Positions 23,801 to 32,737 are shown, counted from the first letter of the stretch. The stretch is DNA of 64,000 bases from Nannocystis sp. RBIL2 (GCF_026626745.1 NZ_JAPNJW010000001.1:5984001-6048000); one strand, 5' to 3'. The notes: generated from the sequence alone by a model not told the origin. Program-made: numbers and translations.

Positions 23801-26581
23801 GCCGCTGACCGACTTGCCCTCGCGGTCGACGACGCCGAGCTGGACCTTGACCGGCGCGCCGACGTCGCTCCACGGCCGCTCGATCTTCAGGCCGGCGTAG
23901 CGCTCGGCGGGGTGGACGACGACGGTGCCGCGCCCGGCGATGTGGCGGTACGAGGTGTCGGCGACGTCGGCCTCGAGGGTGAAGTTCTGCGGGCCGACGG
24001 TGCCCGAGAGGTCGAGCTTCTGCGTGACCTTGAGGGTGCCGTCGGGGCCGAGGACGCCGCTGCCGGCGCGCGACCACGCGTCGTCGCCGTCGTCCTCCTC
24101 CCACCACTCGTCCTCCTGCTCGCTGAAGACGAGGCCAGCGTCGACGAGGGTGCCCGAGGGCAGGGCCGCGGGCTCGCGCGTGACGGTCCATTCGACCTGG
24201 GCCTTGTCCATGGCGGCGCCGAACAGGTACTTGCCGACGACGGTGGCCGCGAGCACGCCCTTGGCCTCGCGCGCGTCGACGTCGACGGTGAAGCGCGGCG
24301 GCTCGAACTCGGCGACCTGGACGACGGCCTCGTCGAGCCGCGTGTCGGTGCCCGCCTCGCTGACGACGATGAGGTGGCGGCCGAGTCGGGCCTCGGCGGG
24401 GACGTTGTAGTCGGCGGCGACGCTGCCCATGTCGTCGGTGATCAGCGGGTAGCTGGCGAGCTCCTCTTCGGTGGGGCCGATGACCTTGACGACGACGGGC
24501 TTGCCGGCCAGCGGGGTGATGGCGTCGCCGGCCCGCTGGCGCACGCTGGCCTTGACGTGGACGACCGCGCCGGGGCGGTAGATGCCGCGGTCGGTGATCA
24601 CCATGCCGCGGCGGTCGCCGAGCTGCGGCGCGGACTCGGCGGAGAAGTGGGGGAACAGCCGATTCTCGCGCGAGGGGTTCTTGAGCTGGACGGTCAGCGC
24701 GGTGGCGCCGTCAATGGCGCGCACCGCGGTGCTGCCGGCGCGGTCGAGGCCGACCGGGAGGACCGCGAAGCCGTTGGCGTCGGTGGTCGGGCCGGCGACC
24801 TTGTCGCCGTTGAGTGAGAAGCTGGCCCCGGAGACAGGTTGACCGGTGGCCAGGCGCGCGACGTGGACGAGGGTGACCTCGGGCAGGACGTGGGTGTGGA
24901 CGGCGAGGGCCTGGTCGTCGCCGGGGGTGACGAGGGCGAGCGGCTGCCGCGAGGCGCTCATCCACGACGGGTACTGCACCGGGTGGGCGCCGTCGACGGG
25001 AGCGATGAGGTTGACGCCGAGGACGTAGTTCTTGCCGGGCTTGAGCTTGGCGAGCAGGTCGACCTGGGTGCTGACGAACTGGTCGGGGCTGGCGGCGGGC
25101 TCGAAGGGGATCGTGACGGTGGGCGCGCCCTCGGGCGCGGTGCGGCGATCGATCTGCTCGCGCGCGTGGTTCAGCGCGGCGGCGTCGTCGGCGACCTCCC
25201 AGGCCTGGATCTCGCCGCGAGCGACGTTGCGCGAGGTGACCGTGAAGGCGCGGCTGGCGGCGCCGTCGAGGATCAGGACGCCCTCGGGCATCGACACGCT
25301 GGCGGCCAGCGGGGTGGTCTCGAGGGTGATCGCGGTCGGCGGGACGGTGTTGCCGTAGATGTCCTTGAGGCCAGGTAGGGCGACTCGGTAGGTCTTCGAC
25401 GGGAGGAAGTTGCCGGACACGACGATCCGGCCGTTGCTCTCCCAGGTGTCGTTGGCCCACACGCTGAGGTTCTCGACCGCAGGGGTGACGCGGATCTGGC
25501 CCTTCAGGGTGTCCTGGGTGACGTCGAGCCGGTTGGTGAACTCGAGCGCGACCTCGCGGCCGTCGGTGTGCAGCACCGGGTTCTGCCAGGTGCACACGCT
25601 GCGGTCCCAGGCGTAGCCGCAGCTGGCCTTGACGAGCTCGAGCGGGCCGGCGATCTCGTAGTGCTTTTCGAAGGCCTCGCCGCGCGCGTCTTGAACCTTG
25701 AAGACGATGGCCGCCTCCTCGCGCATGGGCGCGGCGGGCCTCACCTCGAGGACCTGGCGCGGGTTGACGGTGTAGCCCTCGAAGCGGCTCCCCTTGAGGT
25801 GCGCGGCGACGAAGGGGATCTTCTCGTCGTTGTCGTAGGCGAGTTCGACGAGGTCGCCGACCTTCTTGAGGTTGACGGGCTGGTCGAAGACGACGAAGAA
25901 GCTGGCGCCCGCCGGCACGCGGCCGCCCCACTGCGGGTAGACGTTGACGACGCCGTACTCGCCGGGCTTCGGCAGGTAGGTGATCGTCTTGCCGGCGACG
26001 TCGATGCGCGGCTCGGCCGTGAAGCCGGCCTTCCACGGCTCCATGGCGCCGCCGTCCTCGGTGGTGACGCCCTGGACGGCGAGCGTGTAGGTGGCTTCGG
26101 GGTCGAACGGCTTGTCGGCGCGGAACTCGAGCGAGCGATTGTTCGTCCACACGGTCTTGCCGGCGACCGGCGGGTCGAGGGTGAGGGTGCCGGCCGCGGC
26201 GGCGATCGGCTTGTCCTTGACGATCTTGCCCGGCAGCTTGACGGCCCGGTTGAAGCGCAGGCGCACGACCTGGCCCTCGACCTCGAACTTGCCGTCCTCG
26301 AGGGTGGGCCAGTTGACGGAGAGCTGCTGGTCGCTGCCGACATCCTCGCCGGCGATGTCGAGCTCGGGCCGCGGCTTGCGGTCGGTCGGCGGCGGCGGGA
26401 ACACCAGCGCGGCGCCGGTCTTGTCGGCGGGGATCGTTCGCACCAGCGAGTCGCCGGCCGGCTGCTCGTCGCTCGCGCCGGTCTCGACCGCGGGCTTGGA
26501 AACAGGCTGACAGGCGGCGAGGGCGAGCAGCGCCGGCGAGAGGGTGAGCAGACTGAGACGAGGACCGCGTGGGTGCTGCAT
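20852..26581 (-). CDS. Bacterial alpha-2-macroglobulin lipoprotein
   Basis: This lipoprotein of 1909 residues is of the YfhM type and traps attacking proteases at the envelope. The signal LLTLSPALLALAAC has a perfect lipobox; MQHPRG is taken as the start, since the 28 upstream residues are not signal-like. MG-type beta domains follow. The thioester motif GCVEQ is intact (Cys1431, Gln1434) in a helical thioester domain (DYPHGCVEQTTSSTLPLL). An acidic stretch, SEQEDEWWEEDDGDD, lies near residue 820 in the bait/MG region. Its partner PBP1C, thought to repair peptidoglycan, is encoded immediately downstream. In a predatory myxobacterium it may defend against the cell's own or prey proteases; that role is inferred. 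Confidence 0.93.
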   Translation of the reverse strand: MQHPRGPRLSLLTLSPALLALAACQPVSKPAVETGASDEQPAGDSLVRTIPADKTGAALVFPPPPTDRKPRPELDIAGEDVGSDQQLSVNWPTLEDGKFEVEGQVVRLRFNRAVKLPGKIVKDKPIAAAAGTLTLDPPVAGKTVWTNNRSLEFRADKPFDPEATYTLAVQGVTTEDGGAMEPWKAGFTAEPRIDVAGKTITYLPKPGEYGVVNVYPQWGGRVPAGASFFVVFDQPVNLKKVGDLVELAYDNDEKIPFVAAHLKGSRFEGYTVNPRQVLEVRPAAPMREEAAIVFKVQDARGEAFEKHYEIAGPLELVKASCGYAWDRSVCTWQNPVLHTDGREVALEFTNRLDVTQDTLKGQIRVTPAVENLSVWANDTWESNGRIVVSGNFLPSKTYRVALPGLKDIYGNTVPPTAITLETTPLAASVSMPEGVLILDGAASRAFTVTSRNVARGEIQAWEVADDAAALNHAREQIDRRTAPEGAPTVTIPFEPAASPDQFVSTQVDLLAKLKPGKNYVLGVNLIAPVDGAHPVQYPSWMSASRQPLALVTPGDDQALAVHTHVLPEVTLVHVARLATGQPVSGASFSLNGDKVAGPTTDANGFAVLPVGLDRAGSTAVRAIDGATALTVQLKNPSRENRLFPHFSAESAPQLGDRRGMVITDRGIYRPGAVVHVKASVRQRAGDAITPLAGKPVVVKVIGPTEEELASYPLITDDMGSVAADYNVPAEARLGRHLIVVSEAGTDTRLDEAVVQVAEFEPPRFTVDVDAREAKGVLAATVVGKYLFGAAMDKAQVEWTVTREPAALPSGTLVDAGLVFSEQEDEWWEEDDGDDAWSRAGSGVLGPDGTLKVTQKLDLSGTVGPQNFTLEADVADTSYRHIAGRGTVVVHPAERYAGLKIERPWSDVGAPVKVQLGVVDREGKSVSGLPVTARLFEVDWTYSKKPMKGGGYDYQWQRTVKEVGHCTATSTSVPASCDLVPPNSGSYEVRAEVDGRRGGLTDLWAWGHGGAQPVVPSKGRTIELTPDKARYAPGETAKLLVRSPFPAATAIFTLEQGGLLKQEVRRLDEAATLFEVPINASHAPYVHATVTLLPIGSGEERTDWKIGVLRIPVTLDDVRLKAAVSSDKATYEPREEVAITIDVNDGGKPVAGAEVALAVVDEGVLRMTNFHAEDPAAALRPGQPLAFEVSDSRDLLAALLKHSQTAGDGDASASVTNTRKNFVQTAFWKPDLRTDASGKATVKFTLPDNLTRFRMMAVVIDRQGKGAAVENDFTVRRPVMMIPVVPRFAATGDSFEAAAMVHNNTDSPLAATVAMNDATQAVTVPPQGHQRVGFPLTAATAGELKLNFNVRDGSNAVRDAVESTIPVDVPGLAERPHLDGAFVGAQDIALEIPAGILVGRGDKDYIKVLAGQHLWPELGARLQYLLDYPHGCVEQTTSSTLPLLAARDILPRIGVGGMTREELDKRIQVGLKRLASMRTSSGGLGYWPGDSVPNVYGTAYAVRALVAAKDAGLGLPDGLLEGVTEYLEQMLLSDGTEAEVQAAIAHTLSELGALPESAADPLFDRKQHMGVFGLASLAIALNSLKGQEDRVKQLVDEVEASYEADGTLAKTAGYRDFYYFGSPTRTMAQTVIALGRLRPNSVLKAKLTQKLADATEGYTTQATAYSLMAIAEQLKNQPATGAGVTASVDGVALTPAAELGAGALEFRISVADLKGKKATLKLASDSTAAIAFMVEGAWKRPLDDARGLVATSAKGGPDIYRAITDASGGPIDLTTVKPGQVLRVALLADLPVGELDGNQMNYLAVTDRLPAGFEAIQPDLWTVARAPELTDKHPFYDQLRWGGSDASYVELRDDRVYVYFDRVWGDRVVATYLVRASTPGTFVLPPASAEFMYVGGSHGYSTAGKVEIKP

Positions 26582-27036
26582 GGGGGAAGAACGCGGCGGG
26601 GGCCGCGGCGACAATGGTGCATGCGAGGCGGGGCCGTCCGAAAGGTCGGGCGGGCGCAGATGCACGCTGTTCGGCCGGCAAAACGCGCCACCGCAGCGAC
26701 AAAATCCCGCGCGCTCGGCGCAGAAGCGCCCGCGCGCAGGGCGAGGCGTCCGCGCGAGAGGGCGAAATCAGGCCGGACAGGCGGACACCGGGCCGAGGAG
26801 CGCGGCCGCCCCGGAGCGCGAGAGGGGCTGTCCTTGCGGTCATGTCGGCGCAAGGGCTGTCTTTTCGGACAGGCGTGCGGGGTGCGGAGGAATGGAGATC
26901 GACTGTCTCTTCGGACAGGCTCGGAGAAGCGGAGGGATACACGCGGCTGTCCTCGCGGACATGTCCGCTGCGACTTGTCGTCGGCGGGGCGTCGTGACGC
27001 GAGGATGTCCTTCAGGACAGCCTCGTTCGCGATGAC
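26582..27036. other. Intergenic region with five spaced hairpins
   Basis: About 455 bp between the cyclase stop and the alpha-2-macroglobulin start. The half nearest the cyclase gene contains the repeat cluster at 26829-27019. The other half should hold the alpha-2-macroglobulin promoter. No gene is supported. Confidence 0.6.
26829..27019. repeat. Cluster of five separate hairpin units
   Basis: Units are at 26829 (TGTCCTTGCGGTCA), 26858 (TGTCTTTTCGGACA), 26904 (TGTCTCTTCGGACA), 26948 (TGTCCTCGCGGACA plus TGTCC) and 27006 (TGTCCTTCAGGACA). They start 29, 46, 44 and 58 bases apart rather than in 14-bp register. Most extend to CTGTC...GACAG. The sequences between them are unrelated. Confidence 0.88.
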
Positions 27037-29088
27037 TCAATCGTCGTCGATGATCGGGACGCGGGCCGGGACGTCCATCGTCAGCGGCTTGCCGAGGTCG
27101 ACGTTGGCCGAGTGGCGGGTGACGATCACGGCCGGCTTCACGTCGCTCTGCTCGCTGCCGGCCGACTTCTGCGGGCGGCGGCCGACCAGGAAGTACGTAC
27201 AGAGGGCGCCCTTGCCCTTGACGTGGATGATGCCGCGGCGCTGGAAGGCGTACTTGTGGCGCAGGCGCTTGTAGGTGGCCTCGGTGACCTGCACGGCGTT
27301 GGCGATGCCGTGCGACTCCATGCGGCTGGCGATGTTGACGGTGTCGCCCCACAGGTCGTAGGCGAACTTCTTGGTGCCGATGATGCCCGCGGTGACCGGG
27401 CCGCAGTTGAGGCCTATACGGATCCGCACCCCGCGGTTGCGCTTGGCGTTGAAGCGCTCGATCACCGCGAGCATGTCGAGCGCCATCTCGGCCATCGCCT
27501 CGGCGTGGTCGGGCCGAGGCATCGGCAGGCCGCTGGCGGCCATGTACTCGTCGCCGATGGTCTTGATCTTCTCGAGGCCGTGCTTCTCGGCCAGCTGGTC
27601 GAACATCGAGAAGATGCGGTTGAGCATCGCCACCAGCTCGGCCGGCGGGAGCTGCTCGCTCATGCGGGTGAAGCCGACGAGGTCGGCGAACAGCACCGTG
27701 ACGTCGGGGAAGACGTCGGCGATGGTCCGCTGGCCCTCCTTGAGGCGCTCGGCGATCGGCCGCGGGAGAATGTTGAGGAGCAGCTGCTCGCTGCGCTCCT
27801 GCTCGCTGCGGAGCTTGCGGACGTAGGCGCGCTCGCGGTCGCGGAGCCGCTTCTTCTCGAGGCAGGCGCCGATGCGGGCGCGCAGGATGACCGGGTCGAA
27901 CGGCTTGGCCAGGTAGTCTTCGGCGCCGAGCTCGATCGACTTGACGACGGTGTCGATCTCGTCGAGCGCGGAGATCATGATGACCGGCAGGCCGCGGAAC
28001 TTGTCGTCGGCGTGCAGCTGCTCGAGCACCTGGTAGCCGTCCATCTCCGGCATCATGACGTCGAGCAGGACGAGGTCGAAGTCCTGGCTGCGCAGCATGT
28101 GCAGGGCCCGCTTGCCGTTGTCGGCGAGCTGCACGGCGTGGCCCTCGCGCTCGAGCCGGCGCGCGAGCATGCTGCGGTTCGACTCGTTGTCGTCGACGAC
28201 GAGGATCCGGCCGGTGTCGGTCGAGCGCGCGATGCGGGTCGGACGCGAGAGGGCCGGCGAGATGGTGGCCTGGCTCGGCTCGGGCACCCGCCCCGAGGTC
28301 GCCAGGAGCCTGGCGACCGCGCCGCCGCTGACGATCTCGTCGAGCCGCTGCACCGCGTCGGCGATCAGCTCGATGTCGGCGCTGACCTCGTCGCGGTCGT
28401 TCTGCTTGAAGACCTGGACCAGCCGCTCGACGTGCGTCCGCAGGTGCGCCAGCGGGAACAGCAGGTCGCGGTTGAGCCGCTCCTGGCTCGGCCGCTGCGC
28501 CTTGGGGTCGAGCAGCTCGTCGATGACCGCGAGCAGCTGCCGGCCGTCGCTGAGGAGCTGACGGACGTGAGCGCCGACGAACTCGTCGCTCTTCTCCTCG
28601 GCGTCCTCGAGCAGCATCTCGCTGTAGCCGAAGATCTGGTTGAACGGCGTGCGCAGGTCGTGCCGCAGCTGCGCGGACGAGGAGCGCTTGGTCGACGACG
28701 TCAGCACCCGCGGTGCGTCGGGCTCGGGCCGCGCGCTGGCCTTCGGCATCGGCTGCGAGACGCCGCGCGGGATCGGCGCGACGATCGAGTTCTCGCCGCT
28801 GTTGAGCAGGAAGCCCGGGATCTGCGAGGCGGTCTGCTCGTCGTCGACGTCGATCGTGACGTCCGACGGCGGGTCGTCGGTGGCGATGCCGGTGAAGTCG
28901 AGCTCCGAGTCGTCCGCAGCGGCCTCGACTGCTTGGCTCGGATCGGGCTCCTCGAGGATGCTGCCCTTGAACGGATCGTCGTCGTCGTCGGGGATCCCGA
29001 TCCGCGGATCCGTGCCGGCCGAGGAAGGCTCGCCCGCGAGGTCTTTGGAGCCCTTGATGCCGCGGCTATTTGGATCCTTTTCTCGCAT
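27037..29088 (-). CDS. Receiver-adenylate cyclase fusion with orphan HisKA-like domain
   Basis: This 683-residue cytoplasmic signalling protein begins with an acidic disordered segment of about 130 residues. A histidine-kinase dimerisation-like helix pair follows (QLRHDLRTPFNQIFGYSEML, His near 143) with no ATPase domain. The receiver domain at about 293-415 has VVDDN, the phospho-acceptor Asp in VLLDVMMPEMDG, and YLAKPF. A class III nucleotide cyclase domain lies at about 460-640, with metal-binding FADLVGFT, KTIGDEYMAASG and YDLWGDTVNIASRM. The Lys/Asp pair predicts ATP rather than GTP as substrate. Phosphorylation would control cAMP synthesis. The orphan HisKA part may dock a partner kinase. 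Confidence 0.9.
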   Translation of the reverse strand: MREKDPNSRGIKGSKDLAGEPSSAGTDPRIGIPDDDDDPFKGSILEEPDPSQAVEAAADDSELDFTGIATDDPPSDVTIDVDDEQTASQIPGFLLNSGENSIVAPIPRGVSQPMPKASARPEPDAPRVLTSSTKRSSSAQLRHDLRTPFNQIFGYSEMLLEDAEEKSDEFVGAHVRQLLSDGRQLLAVIDELLDPKAQRPSQERLNRDLLFPLAHLRTHVERLVQVFKQNDRDEVSADIELIADAVQRLDEIVSGGAVARLLATSGRVPEPSQATISPALSRPTRIARSTDTGRILVVDDNESNRSMLARRLEREGHAVQLADNGKRALHMLRSQDFDLVLLDVMMPEMDGYQVLEQLHADDKFRGLPVIMISALDEIDTVVKSIELGAEDYLAKPFDPVILRARIGACLEKKRLRDRERAYVRKLRSEQERSEQLLLNILPRPIAERLKEGQRTIADVFPDVTVLFADLVGFTRMSEQLPPAELVAMLNRIFSMFDQLAEKHGLEKIKTIGDEYMAASGLPMPRPDHAEAMAEMALDMLAVIERFNAKRNRGVRIRIGLNCGPVTAGIIGTKKFAYDLWGDTVNIASRMESHGIANAVQVTEATYKRLRHKYAFQRRGIIHVKGKGALCTYFLVGRRPQKSAGSEQSDVKPAVIVTRHSANVDLGKPLTMDVPARVPIIDDD

Positions 29089-29636
29089 TCAGGCAGGCAG
29101 TCGCGGACGCGGAGAGGGAGAGTCTAGTGAAGCCGCGCGGGCTGGAAAAAGCTGGAGGCTTCGATCGTAGCGCGAACACCGTGAGTGCGATCACCCCTCA
29201 AAACCAGGTCGCGCGAGCACCACTCTCGCTGCCTCGGGGGCGAAGGACAACCCTCGGTGTCGGTCAAAACACCCATGGACCGTGCGGGAACGCTCCCCCC
29301 GGGTCGCGCCTGCGCCCGGTGGACCTCTGCGCCCCATTTGCCCGATCGCCGGTGCGCCGCGACCGCCAGGCCGTTCCCCACCACGCTCACAGTGTACGAC
29401 TGTCCGCGAGCCGACGTCCTCCGAGCGGGACGCCATCGCGCGCGGCGGCGGAGATCGATGGCCGACGGACGTCGCGGCGCGGGAGCGCGCCGACTCGCGC
29501 GACATCGGCCGGCGAAGGCGCCGCCGCGGTCACCGGTCCTTTGGGACATCGTCGCGCCGCGATGGCGCTTGACCGCCAAAGTGGCCAGCCTCGAAGATGT
29601 TGCGGCCGGACGCGCGAGCGACGGCACGCGGAGGAT
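29089..29636. other. Divergent intergenic region
   Basis: About 550 bp between the divergent cyclase and beta-propeller genes, with no supportable frame. It holds one repeat unit (29535-29548). TAGACT near 29120 (minus) could be part of the cyclase promoter, with a leader of about 30 bases. Confidence 0.5.
29535..29548. repeat. Single hairpin unit upstream of the beta-propeller gene
   Basis: GGTCCTTTGGGACA matches the unit except at the first base. It lies 88 bases before the ATG in a divergent gap. Confidence 0.6.
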
Positions 29637-30530
29637 ATGAAGAGTTTTCGCGACGAGTACAGCTTGCAGGCGACGGATTCGGTGCCGGAGGGCGTGGCCT
29701 TCGATGCGAAGACAGGGCGTTTCTTCGCGACCGGGTTGCTCAGCGGCACTATCACGCAGATCGACGCGGTGACGGGCGCGGAGCTGCCGTTTTACACGCC
29801 TGCGGGGCAGCCGCAGCAGCTCACCGGCGCCAAGGTCGACGAGGTCCGTCGCCGCCTGTGGGTCTGCTACTCGGAGATCCAGAGCATGCTCGGCGGGGTC
29901 CACGTGTTCGACGTCGACACGGGTGCGCGGGTGGCGAGCTTCGAGCTGGCGCGCGGCGGCATCTGCAACGACGTCGCGCTGGCGGCCGACGGGGTCGCGT
30001 ACGTCACCGACTCCTTCCAGCCGGTGATCTACCGGATCGACCTCGAGGCCGGGACTGCCGACGAATTCGTGCGCGACGTCCGGATGTCGGCCCCGATGGG
30101 TCAGTTCGGGCTCAACGGCGTCGCCGTCAGCCCCGACGGCGCGTACGTGATCGGCGGGTTCACCTCGCCCTCGAAGCTGTTCGTCGTCCCGCGCGCGGGC
30201 GGCGAGGTCCGCGAGATCTCCCTCGACGGCGACCCCTTCGCCCCCGTCGGCGACCCGCACTTCCTCGGGGCCGACGGCATCATCTTCATCGGCGAAGCGC
30301 TCTACGTCATTCACGACGGCGGCGTCCAGCAGGTCACCTTCACCGCGCCGGGCTACAGCGCCGGGACGGTCAAGAACCGCCTGGTCCGCGAGCCGGGGCT
30401 GTCGACCGCGACGGCCGCGAACGGCGAGCTCTACGTGATCAAGAGCGAGGTCGTGCGGATGGTCCACATGAAGCAGGCGCCGCGCCTGCCGTTCAAGATC
30501 TACCGGGTGCCGCTCGAGGTGTTCGATTGA
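29637..30530 (+). CDS. SMP-30/gluconolactonase-like beta-propeller protein
   Basis: This 297-residue protein is built of repeating blades of the type GVAFDAKTGRFFATG, RRRLWVCYSEIQ, GVAYVTDSFQPVIYRID and GVAVSPDGAYVIGG. These are typical of the SMP-30/YncE-like six-bladed propeller superfamily. No signal peptide is seen, so it is probably cytoplasmic. Candidate metal ligands of the lactonases (Glu19 in VPEG, Asn and Asp in later blades) are partly visible, but substrate cannot be assigned. ATG 29637 has GGAGG 4-5 bases upstream. Its stop is 4 bases from a repeat array shared with the convergent helicase gene. Confidence 0.75.
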   Translation: MKSFRDEYSLQATDSVPEGVAFDAKTGRFFATGLLSGTITQIDAVTGAELPFYTPAGQPQQLTGAKVDEVRRRLWVCYSEIQSMLGGVHVFDVDTGARVASFELARGGICNDVALAADGVAYVTDSFQPVIYRIDLEAGTADEFVRDVRMSAPMGQFGLNGVAVSPDGAYVIGGFTSPSKLFVVPRAGGEVREISLDGDPFAPVGDPHFLGADGIIFIGEALYVIHDGGVQQVTFTAPGYSAGTVKNRLVREPGLSTATAANGELYVIKSEVVRMVHMKQAPRLPFKIYRVPLEVFD

Positions 30531-30533
30531 ACA

Positions 30534-30561
30534 TGTCCCAGGGGGCATGACCCGAAGGTCA
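30534..30561. repeat. Two hairpin units at a convergent junction, covering a stop codon
   Basis: TGTCCCAGGGGGCA (30534-30547) and TGACCCGAAGGTCA (30548-30561) fill the 28-bp gap. The stop codon of the minus-strand helicase is the last 3 bases of the second unit. The second unit keeps pairing (TGACC/GGTCA) through a compensatory pair of changes. Confidence 0.9.
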
Positions 30562-32649
30562 TAGCCCCTTGGCCAGGTTGGCGAGGAACGCCTCGGCCCT
30601 CGACGCGATGTTGTCGTGGCCGAGCCGCTCGTCGCGGGCGATGTCGTGGACCTGGACCTCGGCCTCGGGCAGGTCGTCGAGGAAGCGGCTGGGCTTGCGC
30701 GGGACCTCGGCGCCGCGCTCGAGGCGGGTGGCGGCGCGGGTGATGTAGAGGCGGTCGCGCGCGCGGGTGATGCCGACGTAGAACAGCCGGCGCTCCTCCT
30801 CGATGTCGCCGGCGATGGCGTCGCTGATCCGCGGGGCGCTGACGCGCTTGTGCGGCATGATGCCCTCCTCGCAGCCGATCAGCAGGACGAGCGGCCACTC
30901 GAGGCCCTTGGCGCTGTGGAGGGTGGACAGGGTGATCTGGCCGCGGGCGCCGTCCTCCTCATTGCCCTCGCCCTTGTCCTTGTCCTTGTCCTTGTCCCGG
31001 GTCGCGTTCATGACCTGGAAGAAGTCGTTGTAGCGGGCCTGGCCGCCCTTGGCGCGGGCGCGCTGCTCGAAGCGCCCGAGCGCCTCGAGCAGCCAGACGA
31101 CGCCGTCCCAGCGCGCGGTCCCGGCGGCCTCCGAGCCGGCCTCCTTGAGCACGTACTCGCGCAGGCCGACGCCCTCGAGCAGGCCCTGCAGCGGGGCGAC
31201 CGCGGAGCCGCTGCTGTAGAAGTGCGCCTGGGCGCGTTTGATCGCGGCGGAGAAGCTGCGCAGGCCGGCGGCCGCGCGGCCCGGGATGTCGGCGATCTCC
31301 TCGCTGCGGTGGATCGCCTCGGCCAGCGAGAGGTTGCGGTGGCGCGCGAACTCGCTGAGGTGCTCGATCGTCTTGAGGCCGACGCCGCGCGACGGGACGT
31401 CGAGCGCCCGCCGGGTCGCGAGGTCGTCCTGCGGCGCGAGCATGACCTTGAGGTAGGCGAGGGCGTCCTTGACCTGCTTCTTGTCGTAGAAGGCCTGGCC
31501 GCCGAGGATCCGGTAGGGGAGGCCGTGCTCCTGCAGCAGCGCCTCGATGGCGTCGCACTGCTTGGCGCTGCGGTAGAGGACGGCGATGTCCTCGGGCTTG
31601 GTGCCGCGCTCCTTGATCTCGCGGTAGATGGTGCGGCCGATGAAGCGCGACTCCTGGTCGCCGTCGGGGGCGACGACGAGGGTGACCTTGTCGCCGCCGC
31701 GCCGCTGCGGCACGAGCTCCTTCTCGTGGCGCGAGGTGTTGCGCTGGATGACCGCGTTGGCGCAGCGGCAGATCGGGGCGTACGAGCGGTAGTTCTGCTC
31801 GAGCTTGATCGTCTGCGCGCGCTTGAAGTACATGTCGAAGCCGAGGATGTTGGCGACCTTGGCTCCGCGCCAGCCGTAGATGGCCTGGTCGTCGTCGCCG
31901 ACGACGCACACGTTCTCGCGCTCGCCCGCGAGGCGGCGCACGACCTCGAGCTGGGCGCGGTTGGTGTCCTGGTACTCGTCGACCATCAAGTAGCGGAACT
32001 TGCCCTGCCAGTAGGCGCGCGCCTCGGCGTTCTCCTCGAGGGTGGTGGCGATCCGGCAGATCAGGTCGTCGAAGTCGACGGCGCCGAGCGCCCGCAGCCG
32101 CTCCTCGTACGGGCCGTAGACGGCCGCGGCGGCCTCGTCGTACTCGGTCTCGAAGTACAGGCCCTGGGCGTCGGTCGGCGACACGAAGTCGTTCTTCCAC
32201 AGCGAGATCCGCTGCACGATCGCCCCGAGGTCGAAGCGCCGCTCCGCGCCCTGACCGTGGATCCCGAGGTCGCGCAGGACGGCCCGCACGAGCCCGTAGA
32301 CGTCGCCCTGGTCGAGGATCCCGAACTTCTTCGGCACGCCGAAGTGGTCGGGCTGCTCGCGCATCATCGCCGCGCCGACGCTGTGGAAGGTGCCGAGCAC
32401 CAGCGCGTCCGCGACCGCCTTGGTCGTCATCTTCATCAGCCGCTCGCGCATCTCGTCGGCGGCCTTGTTGGTGAAGCTGAGCGCGACGATGTTGCCGGGC
32501 GCCACGCCGCGCTCGATCAGGTAGACGACGCGGTGGGTGATGACCCGCGTCTTGCCCGAGCCGGCGCCGGCGAGCACGAGGAGGGGACCTTCGGTGGCGC
32601 ACACGGCGGCGCGCTGGTCGGGGTTCAGTCCGCTGAGATCGAGGGCCAT
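30559..32649 (-). CDS. UvrD/Rep-family DNA helicase
   Basis: This 696-residue SF1A 3'-5' helicase acts in repair or replication restart. Motifs in order: Q-motif LNPDQRAAV, Walker A GAGSGKTR (about 28-35), Ia SFTNKAADEM, Walker B MVDEYQDTN, III VGDDDQAIYGWRGA, IV QNYRS, V TLHSAKGLEWP and VI YVGITRARDRL. The length is close to Rep and shorter than UvrD. A low-complexity insert, DKDKDKDKGEGNEEDG, near residue 555 comes from four CTTGTC-type repeats at about 30971-30995. ATG 32649 begins MALDLSGLNPDQRAA and is the natural start. Confidence 0.93.
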   Translation of the reverse strand: MALDLSGLNPDQRAAVCATEGPLLVLAGAGSGKTRVITHRVVYLIERGVAPGNIVALSFTNKAADEMRERLMKMTTKAVADALVLGTFHSVGAAMMREQPDHFGVPKKFGILDQGDVYGLVRAVLRDLGIHGQGAERRFDLGAIVQRISLWKNDFVSPTDAQGLYFETEYDEAAAAVYGPYEERLRALGAVDFDDLICRIATTLEENAEARAYWQGKFRYLMVDEYQDTNRAQLEVVRRLAGERENVCVVGDDDQAIYGWRGAKVANILGFDMYFKRAQTIKLEQNYRSYAPICRCANAVIQRNTSRHEKELVPQRRGGDKVTLVVAPDGDQESRFIGRTIYREIKERGTKPEDIAVLYRSAKQCDAIEALLQEHGLPYRILGGQAFYDKKQVKDALAYLKVMLAPQDDLATRRALDVPSRGVGLKTIEHLSEFARHRNLSLAEAIHRSEEIADIPGRAAAGLRSFSAAIKRAQAHFYSSGSAVAPLQGLLEGVGLREYVLKEAGSEAAGTARWDGVVWLLEALGRFEQRARAKGGQARYNDFFQVMNATRDKDKDKDKGEGNEEDGARGQITLSTLHSAKGLEWPLVLLIGCEEGIMPHKRVSAPRISDAIAGDIEEERRLFYVGITRARDRLYITRAATRLERGAEVPRKPSRFLDDLPEAEVQVHDIARDERLGHDNIASRAEAFLANLAKGL

Positions 32650-32737
32650 GCGTCGAGGCGGCGCAGACATACGGCGCATCGGTGGCGCACCGCAAGGGCT
32701 TGAGTCGGAGGCCGCCGATGTGCTCCCCTTCCGGGGT

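Noticed and set aside
18672..24191. An 1839-codon minus-strand frame spanning parts of two genes
   Set aside because: Arg/Pro/His-rich shadow frame of pbpC and alpha-2-macroglobulin; it crosses their real boundary without any motif.
20891..24817. A 1308-codon open frame on the plus strand opposite alpha-2-macroglobulin
   Set aside because: Its translation is Ala/Gly/Asp/Glu/Val low-complexity with no domain, as expected for the antisense of a very GC-rich gene. The minus strand has a full lipobox and thioester.
30971..30996. CTTGTC tandem repeat in the helicase as part of the hairpin family
   Set aside because: It is a 6-bp microsatellite encoding Asp-Lys repeats and is not palindromic.
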